This document shows, one piece after another, positions 57,504 to 64,000 of a DNA stretch of 64,000 nt (within the stretch, counting starts at the first letter, position 1; every line of letters starts with the position of its first letter). The notes under the pieces are model-generated. The model searched no databases and had not been told where the DNA came from. It saw only the letters and a program-made list of their open reading frames with translations. Where the stretch lies: NCBI GenBank assembly GCA_030762935.1, contig CM060892.1, positions 91,670,827 to 91,734,826 on the forward strand, in the 5' to 3' direction. A program made the position numbers and the translations under genes. This DNA is from Hymenopus coronatus (lineage: Eukaryota; Arthropoda; Insecta; Mantodea; Hymenopodidae).

Positions 57504-57597
57504 GGGGCACAGTTAGAGCCGTGAAAGCTTACCAAATAATCATAATATGAGTTTGCAGCTGGGATGCAAACGAAGGGTGGAAACGAAGCAGATGGAG

Positions 57598-58749
57598 TTA
57601 AGGTGGGCGTTTCTTGTGCTTTGCACTCTTTGGACCCACAAGAGTATAGCCACCTTCGTCGGCGCTATCCGCTGATGTTCGGGATGCGGAAGATCCCCTA
57701 CGGCTCGTAGAACGAGAACGGGACTTGGAAGGTTTATCAGTTGCCTTGAGTTTCTTGCGACTGCGCTCACGAGGAGCAGCGACAGATGGTGTCGGTCTCA
57801 CTAGCGGCTTACGTGCAGGTTCGGGAGAAATAGAACTTGTGGCAGTGGGTGGTGTGAATGTTGAAGACTGCGAGGTTGTTGTGGTCGGCGTCTGTTCTGT
57901 TTGAGTACACGCGTCGGCTACAGGCACGGTTTGTAGTGCCACTGAGGAAACAGGAGTGCGGCGGAGCGCTGAGGCATAGCCTGAGATGGTCGCAGGCTGC
58001 AGATTTTGGAGGCGACGCCTGGCTTCCGGAAAAGTCAGGCGTTCCTGAACTCGCAGCTCCTGGATGGCCTTTTCCTCGAGAAAACGTGGACATTGCCGGG
58101 AGCTAGGTGGATGCTTCCCTGTACAACGGACGCAACAGGGGTCTCGAGCACAAGCAGTTTCTCCGTGGGCAGCTTGTCCGCAACGTTCACAGGTAGCGTC
58201 GAAGGTGCACCGAGTTTGCGTGTGACCGAACCGTTGGCACCGAAAACAGCGCATTGGGTTTGGCACATATGGTCGCACAGAGACGGGTTCATATCCACAA
58301 TATAGGGTCTCGGGTATTGTGGTGCCCTTAAAAGTCAGAAATACCGTACGCAGTGCCACTGATTCACCATCTCGTTTGCCGACCAGACGGTACGCTTGGC
58401 ATACACCCTGGTCAGATAAATTAGTGACTATATCTGATTCGGAATGACCGTCTAAACAAGAGGTAGTTACGACGCCTCTACAGGTGTTCAAAGTCTTGTG
58501 GGGGGCCACCTTTATGGGGTAGGAACCCAACAAGCTGGCCTTCAGGAGTTTCTTGGACTGGTCTTCCGTCTTCGTTTCAATCAAAAGCGTACCGTCTCGC
58601 GTTCGGGTGGCATTGGTCACTTTACCGCATACCCTGTCAATCTCGCGTTGTATGTAAAACGGACTGATATCTCGCATAGTTTTCTTTTCACATGCCAAGG
58701 TCACAACTATAAAGCGGTCAAAAGAAGAGGTTTTGCGCGGAGATAGCAT
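57598..58749 (-). CDS. LINE ORF1, gag-like zinc-knuckle protein
   Basis: 383 codons, intact. ORF1 proteins of I/Jockey-type elements bind the element RNA and accompany it into the nucleus. Residues 1-160 hold the N-terminal gag-like region (FYIQREIDRV, GTLLIETKT, ALRTVFLTF). Three Cys/His knuckles follow at about 168-225: CFRCQRFGHTQTRC and CERCGQAAHGETAC (CX2CX4HX4C), then CVRCTGKHPPSSRQC (CX2CX3HX6C). The C-terminal third is Ser/Thr/Pro-rich and then strongly basic (SRSRSTSRRGS), ending KSAKHKKRPP. The frame stays open about 120 bp upstream of the chosen ATG, without another ATG. ORF2 starts 94 bp downstream in another frame, so ORF2 translation would need reinitiation or an internal start. 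Confidence 0.88.
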   Translation of the reverse strand: MLSPRKTSSFDRFIVVTLACEKKTMRDISPFYIQREIDRVCGKVTNATRTRDGTLLIETKTEDQSKKLLKASLLGSYPIKVAPHKTLNTCRGVVTTSCLDGHSESDIVTNLSDQGVCQAYRLVGKRDGESVALRTVFLTFKGTTIPETLYCGYEPVSVRPYVPNPMRCFRCQRFGHTQTRCTFDATCERCGQAAHGETACARDPCCVRCTGKHPPSSRQCPRFLEEKAIQELRVQERLTFPEARRRLQNLQPATISGYASALRRTPVSSVALQTVPVADACTQTEQTPTTTTSQSSTFTPPTATSSISPEPARKPLVRPTPSVAAPRERSRKKLKATDKPSKSRSRSTSRRGSSASRTSADSADEGGYTLVGPKSAKHKKRPP

Positions 58750-59541
58750 TATGGAAAGACCCCCTTCCGGAACCGTCGGCGTCAGCCTGCCATCCTGGGG
58801 TAGAGAGGAAAGACACCGAAATACTTTTCGGTCTGTGCCGCCTGGTAGACCCCTACCAGGCCGATCTCAAGGAATACCTCAGAAGGAGTAACCCTCCAGC
58901 CACCACTGCTGGTCCATACGGGTAAGCCGTTCACAATGTACAACCCGGCTTTAAGCCCCTACCACCTGTGGCTCCCCACTTTAGGCCATGCTGCGTAATA
59001 AAGCAGACATGGATTCAGTGGACTTGTGGTTGATTATACCGGGTTTTCCGTTAGCGGTAACACGACCGGTCCGTAATTCTAACCCAACGAGCGCTCGTCG
59101 GGAAATTAAAACGGACCGGGCCCCCAAGGAAGCCACGTGGGTGTACATAACGGTATGGACGGGCTCCGCACCTAAGGCTTATACATAGGGGCAGTAGGAA
59201 GGGTCCACTCAACCTTCACGCCTGAGACCTCCGAAGAGCACACATGTTGGAAGCCGCGCTGAAACCGTGGGACAGAAACCAAGGAGATAGAATAAAGATC
59301 CCCCTGTTGGTGAGGCAGGAGTTAATAAATCTAAAACCTTAATACTAACATGTAAAGAATAAGCCTAGAAGGGGAAGAAGATGAGGCGAGTAAATTCGCT
59401 CTCACAAAAAAACAAATATGCACACAAACACAAAACGTGGCTCAGTTGGTGGCGATGATGATGATGATGAGATGGCGGCGAGTGGCTCGGGAACCCCCGG
59501 GTGCGCCAAACTCGTACCTACCGTAGTAGGCCCCTGGGGGG
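58750..59541 (-). promoter_or_regulatory. LINE 5' UTR / probable internal promoter region
   Basis: Elements of this type carry their RNA polymerase II promoter within the 5' UTR. Here about 790 bp of less AT-rich sequence precede ORF1. It includes a (CAT)n tract (plus 59454-59470) and G/C-rich palindromic bits close to the 5' end. No specific initiator can be named. Confidence 0.4.
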
Positions 59542-59553
59542 GACTAGTCGCTG
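59542..59553. repeat. Target site duplication of LINE, 5' side
   Basis: GACTAGTCGCTG; one mismatch to 53576-53587. Confidence 0.85.
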
Positions 59554-59987
59554 AAGACTACTTTGTTCTGGATGAATTTTACGGAATTTTGCATAACTGC
59601 TAAACCGTAAGAGATAGCCAAAAACTTATCACACAAAAATGTAGTGAACATTAAAACAATTCATGTTATATAAATTGTTTTTGTGAAATTGATCGATTTT
59701 GAGATATTCCTTGATTTTGGTGTAAGGTTTAAAAAACTTTCAATTTTCTCATATATGAATTTGTCAAGTCCTGTCCTTACAAACAAAGGCACTTCAGTCA
59801 CGTAGCAACCAGCTTTTGACTATCACTTTAATATATGGTGCTCCCTTATTTCGTTTCTACTTACAAGGAAGCAAGTGATAAGACGAAGACTTGTAATTTT
59901 TTCTCGATTAAGTAAATAAAAGCATTAGCGTTTTAACATAATTTGTTGCAGATATATAGAGAACGTCATGTGAATGAACACATCAAA

Positions 59988-60463
59988 ATTTTAAACATCA
60001 TATTGGTATAATTTTAATAGGCAAAATATTATAATTTTTTAAAGTACACATGCATTAATTATTTTGCATATTATTGATATAATAATACCTTGTATAGAGC
60101 AATAATCTTTTGATCTTTAATTTACGCTTTTAAATATTTCTGTGTCACAGATTTAATTCTCACCAACAACCGCTTCAGCAACCTAATATTCCTTTCTTTC
60201 TTGGCCGTTCCATTCATAACGTATATTTGTTATAGTTTTATGCTTTATAAGCCTATGTTTTACTATATATCTTTTTTTACCTATAATCATATAAAGTGAC
60301 ATAATTATAATATCATTGCACTATAACATTCCTATTAAGCATAGAATTCAGAATTATATCATATGTAACGTATGTTGTTGGTGTTGATGTCACATAGCAT
60401 TTGTTGCTAAGATATGTTTTCTTCCTTTTAGTCAAACCAGTGAATTATAGTTATTTTCCGTCT
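59988..60463. other. No recognised feature
   Basis: Very AT-rich spacer. Confidence 0.5.
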
Positions 60464-60765
60464 CTTTTCGAGATAATAATTAATATTAGTTTATATGAGC
60501 TATGGCTAAATACTGCCTCAAGGTGTCATGACGGGGAAGACAATGTAATGTGTTATTAAAAGTTTTACTGGCAGCTTTTGGTTTAACAATATTTATATCA
60601 TAAAGCACTAACTTTAATTTGGTTTAAAGCGTATCGCTTTGTCAACTTAATGAGAATTAAATAAAACTTTTAATAACACATGCAATTGTCTTCCCCGTCA
60701 TGACACCTTGAGGCAGTATTTAACCATATATCATATAAACTAATATTAATTATTATCTCGAAAAG
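60464..60765. repeat. Foldback repeat with 104 bp arms
   Basis: Left arm 60464-60567 and right arm 60662-60765 are inverted copies differing at 6 of 104 positions by hand count, with a 94 bp spacer. Arm tips are CTTTTCGAGATAATAATTAA and its complement. The inner ends are 'GTGTTATTAAAAGTTTTA'. Flanking bases show no target duplication. The spacer itself holds a small palindrome AAAGCGTATCGCTTT. No relation to families A or B. Confidence 0.92.
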
Positions 60766-61339
60766 ATATTGGTATGTTGTCAAAGAAAATATATTATAAT
60801 GCATTTCTTAATGTTATATGTATACCTTGATTTCAAAACTTAGAATAATATCTAGAAAATTACTTAAAAGTATTAAGGCGGTTATTTAAAATTACAAAGA
60901 ATATAGGAACTAAACTTCCGTAAGGAAAGAAAGAATATATATTATCTACGAATTCTGCAGGTGCTTCATTCAGCCTTCCTGCAACAATCTGCCATATCTT
61001 CCTGCTCGAAATAACAAACAACTCCTATTAAATCAAAGAATTCTTCTAAGCTGTTCGAAGAGGAGTGGACTCTGGTTCGTTCTCTTCACACACAGATACA
61101 CACACACCAAGTGTCTGCGAAGCGTGCTTCTCTTGTATACTACAATGCAAATGCTGAAACATTCAGGGTTTATGTATAAAGTTCTATGCTCTTGATAAAA
61201 CAGTAAAATTCTTTATAATGGATGGTCTATGGGTAAAAGTATTTATTAAAACTCGATGTTTTGATGAATTCTTTGCTTGGCATCTTCAAAGTGTAGCGCA
61301 GCTGAATAATGATTGCCATAAAGGCAGCGACGCTTCGCA
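60766..61339. other. No recognised feature
   Basis: A short CA-rich stretch at 61089-61113; otherwise nothing identified. Confidence 0.45.
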
Positions 61340-61625
61340 ATTTACCACAAAGTCAGCCAACCCTTATTTGACATGTGAAGACATCCCTTCGTGTGTTAAA
61401 AAGTTTCAGGCCATATCAGGTTAAAACCTACCAGTGCAGGACAGGAAAGAGGAACCTTCGCTTTACCCGTCTTGTTTATCAGCGGAGACGATATGCCGGA
61501 GATATAAAACTAAGGCCGCTATCACCAGGCGGGGTTTAACTTGATAGAGCCCGTTGAGTTCTGCAACTCTTTTAACGCAGAAAGGAAAATCCGCACACAT
61601 CAAATAGGGGAAGCTGGGCCACCTA
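61340..61625. mobile_element. Family B foldback MITE, copy 3
   Basis: The right arm, reverse-complemented, reads 'CTAGGTGGCCCAGCTTCC', 'CGTTAAAAGAGTTGCAGAAC', 'TCAACGGG'. The left arm is more worn ('CAGCCAACCCTTATTTGAC', 'CGTGTGTTAAAAAGTTTCAG'). The centre has 'GCTTTACCCGTCTTGTTTAT' and 'CAGCGGAGACGA', matching copy 1. About 285 bp. Confidence 0.7.
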
Positions 61626-62754
61626 GTTAGCTTACTCTAAGGCCAGGAGAGGTTTACAGTTGATGGGTTTAGAGCATTCGTTTGAGGTTAAAATGCTCTT
61701 CTATTTTATTGATACTGTTAGCATGATTTTAAATCTCAAGCACTTTTACTTGAAGCTTAGCATGATATTTGGCAGTATCCAATTCTTTCGTGTGTTCATA
61801 GAGGATACGGTAATCGAAATGTTTAGCGACTACGGACTTACTGTTAATGCAAGTCAGCAATGTCGCTTATTTTGATCCTGCGTTTGCGGTTGTTATGTAA
61901 ACAGACTAACGAAAGATTTGACCTACAAGTTGAGTTTTTATAATTTTATACATAGACACAATAGATACATGCCTTCTAGCCCGGAATATGTTACTGTTTT
62001 ATCAATCAACAATGTTTGTAAACATTATTTAAAGGTATGTATGCTTCAAAATTAAAGGAAAAGCATGTGACTTTTAGTGCAAACAGCCACTGTTTGAATG
62101 TATAAACAGCTCCCCTGAAGCGAATCCTAAGCATTCGAAGTCTATGGTATAAGTATATAAGGAATTCAAGTTTACCTTACGACGCTCGTTTTGGTTGTAA
62201 TCCTGTGACACCCCACGAGTTGCCAGGGTCTGCCGGCTGAGGTGAAGCTCTCCCGGCTAGACAGTTGATTCACTAGACGAGGATCGCTACCTATCGCAGC
62301 TCTTCGCTTTCCTCACGATGCTGAGTGGACACCTGGAACTTAAAATTCTCATTCCCAAGGAAGGGACAGAAACCAGGAACATTATGTATGGGATAATCAG
62401 AGCTCCCGCTCCAGCACGCTGCGCCAGGGCGCAGGTTTTGCTGTGATACTACACGTACCAAATATCTTTATTTTTAGTGTAGCACACGTTGAGAGCACTG
62501 ACAGGGGAGAAATGTGAAGCAGCACGCACGACGGGCCACTCAGGAGTTTACGTCCATTTGCGGGTTGTAAACGTCAAGTTGCAGACATGCTTCATTCAGC
62601 CGGAAAGTTCCAAGTCAAGCCACTGGGAGCGTGACAACATGTGACGAGTCTTCTGTATTATATGCGCCAGTTGTTGCCTTTTGTCCTCCTTTCTGTCTTC
62701 CATTTCGGGCAAACATTCAAGCTGCAGTACTCGTACACTTCCTTTTACCTTCTC
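61626..62754. other. Unassigned; possible promoter or solo LTR near 62150
   Basis: A TATATAAGG motif at 62152-62160 is followed by some 400 bp of clearly less AT-rich sequence (62190-62590). This is compatible with a promoter or an LTR, but no TG…CA ends or duplications were identified. Confidence 0.25.
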
Positions 62755-63425
62755 AGCTTAATGTTGTAGTATATATGTAGAGAAGGTATTTTATTCCACC
62801 CATAATATTCAATACCGAGATTTCATAGACATTCGCGTTTTAAGGTCCCCTGAATAAAAATATTTTTAAAATATGTCCGTGTGTCTGCGAGCACGATAAC
62901 TCAATAACGAAAAATCGGTTAAATACTAACCTTGTGACACGAAGATTCTCATGACATTTCCCTCACCACAAACTACCCTTTACATGAAATAAATTCCAAA
63001 CATTTGTTTTCTCTAAAAATGGCTTCAACGGTTTTGATTAAAATATCTTATATTAAATACGCTACATATTAAACAAAATGTACACCTCAATATTCTAAGA
63101 ATAGCCTCTAAAGTCCCCTTCATTCTGAAGGACTTTAGTAGAAGTGGTAAACCACAAGAGTTCTTACACAGCAGATGTAGAGCTCATTAAAACACAAACC
63201 ATATATGATACACTATTTTTTGTTGAGTTAACCATTTCCGAAATATTCCTTGTTATTGGTTTCAATTTAAGAGTACTTAAAACTTTTATAACACAGGAAT
63301 TTGTTAACTCCTGACCATACAAAGAGGACGAATTTCAGTCACATAGCCATAGCAACCAGATTTTAAAAGATCTGACTACCGCTTTAGCCTAGTGCATTCC
63401 TTTATTTTACTTCTATTTGTTATTG
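62755..63425 (-). repeat. Family A copy lacking the 5' tip
   Basis: A worn hairpin 'GTAGTATATATGTAGAGAAGG', then 'CAATACCGAGATTTCATAG', 'AACTACCCTTTACATGAAAT', 'CTAAGAATAGCCTCTAAAG' and 'GTGGTAAACCACAAGAG' to 'GCTTTAGCCTAGTGCATTCC'. Homology stops at about 63425. Confidence 0.8.
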
Positions 63426-64000
63426 AATATACACGTACATAAAATCTATTTCATCGGAAGGTATATTAAGGTTTGCATAGTGCTAAACAAATGCATTTAC
63501 AATAATATTAAATAAATTAGCCATAGGTATATGGAGGCCATAGTAGTGAAAGAAAACAAGATAAATAATGTATATTATAACAAGAATGCTATAGCGTTTT
63601 ATAAATAGAACATAAAATCCTTTGGAATTTCCTAAAATATAATTTTTTTCTAAATTTTTTCTAAAGTAATTTGTCAAATTCCATATTATAATAATGTGTA
63701 TCGAGAATTCTTCAAGACTGGGCACTGAACTAAAAGGTTTTTTAACAGTTTGCTGTTCAGTACATATACATTGATATCCGGTCTGTCTTAGTATCTTAAA
63801 TATTTTAAAGTAAATACCAAATTTACCATTTACTGATAAAAATTGAATTAATATGAAGTCTGATGTGATATTGTAGTGCAGAGATATTCAGCTATTGTAA
63901 AAAATATATCTCCTGTAGTGGCTCCTTTAGAAATGGATATCCACTGCTCATTCCAATGACATATAATATACTCCTTAAGTTTATTCCTACCGTGAGATGT
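63426..64000. other. No recognised feature
   Basis: AT-rich to the window end. An 80-codon minus-strand frame is composition-driven. Confidence 0.5.

Larger units (their letters stand above)
53588..59541 (-). mobile_element. Non-LTR retrotransposon, I-type, 5954 bp
   Basis: A full-length LINE on the minus strand. In order it has a 5' UTR of about 790 bp beginning CCCCCCAGGGG, ORF1 (gag-like, 58749-57598), ORF2 (endonuclease, reverse transcriptase, RNase H, Cys/His finger; 57503-53816) and a 3' UTR of about 230 bp ending ACTACTACTA. A 12 bp target duplication flanks it. RNase H downstream of the reverse transcriptase, three zinc knuckles in ORF1 and a short tandem repeat rather than poly(A) at the 3' end are the layout of the I clade. 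Jockey and most R1 elements lack RNase H; LOA, Outcast and Tad are alternatives. Two stops and two single-base deletions in ORF2 make this copy inactive, but divergence is low enough that it must be fairly recent. Confidence 0.92.
53177..59987 (-). mobile_element. Family A copy split by the I-type LINE
   Basis: The hairpin-end part, 53177-53587, starts ACTTTCTCTACACGTACTA after a T-run. The 5' part resumes at 59554 ('AAGACTACTTTGTTCTGG') and ends 'GAACACATCAAAATTTT' near 59987. Without the LINE and one copy of the target duplication the two parts join in consensus order to about 845 bp, a full-length element. The GT tract is only a few repeats long. Confidence 0.85.

Overview
The window reads as repeat-dominated insect (or other arthropod) nuclear DNA: AT-rich, full of (TA)n, (ATT)n and (GT)n microsatellites, tRNA-headed SINEs, a LINE of I-element layout and relics of Tc1/mariner-type transposases. 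The SINE bodies resemble families I associate with polyneopteran insects (cockroach, termite, stick insect); that is an impression from memory. No complete host protein-coding gene is visible. The only host-gene part I can argue for is a last exon on the minus strand (14037-14183), with a 3' UTR and an AATAAA signal at 13786-13781.

The dominant component is one interspersed family, called family A here. About 43 pieces cover roughly 23 kb (about a third) of the window on both strands. A complete copy is about 840-910 bp. Written with its hairpin at the right end, it starts TCTGATGTG next to an A-run, carries ACTTTCTCTA about 20 bp in, has a (CA)n tract and a palindrome of the type AAATACCAAACTTGGTATTT in its last third, and ends in a 35-40 bp palindrome followed by TAGAGAAAGT and another A-run. 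It has no coding capacity. Subterminal inverted repeats, a 3' hairpin, an internal microsatellite and insertion in A/T runs recall Helentron-derived non-autonomous elements, but I cannot prove the class. In all family A entries '+' means hairpin at the right end.

Layout: 1-13 kb holds mostly diverged family A copies, one interrupted by a 680 bp TTAA-flanked element and one by a foldback MITE (family B). 13.7-14.5 kb holds the terminal exon and an intronic SINE. 15.8-16.3 kb holds a long-TIR Tc1/mariner-like element. 18-22.5 kb holds three larger family A copies. 24.1-25.3 kb holds relics of a LINE RNase H and a DDE transposase. 26.2-34 kb is an almost unbroken family A cluster with three nested insertions. 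36.3-39.7 kb is featureless. 40-44.8 kb holds a transposase relic, more family A and SINEs. 44.8-50.8 kb is mostly unassigned. 53.2-60 kb is a family A copy split by a 5954 bp I-type LINE with a 12 bp target duplication. 60.4-60.8 kb is a 104 bp-arm inverted repeat, and the remainder has one more family B and one more family A copy.

The nesting gives a relative history: family A was already present when the I-type LINE, the TTAA element and a family B MITE landed in its copies, and family A kept inserting into itself at A5/T5 runs.
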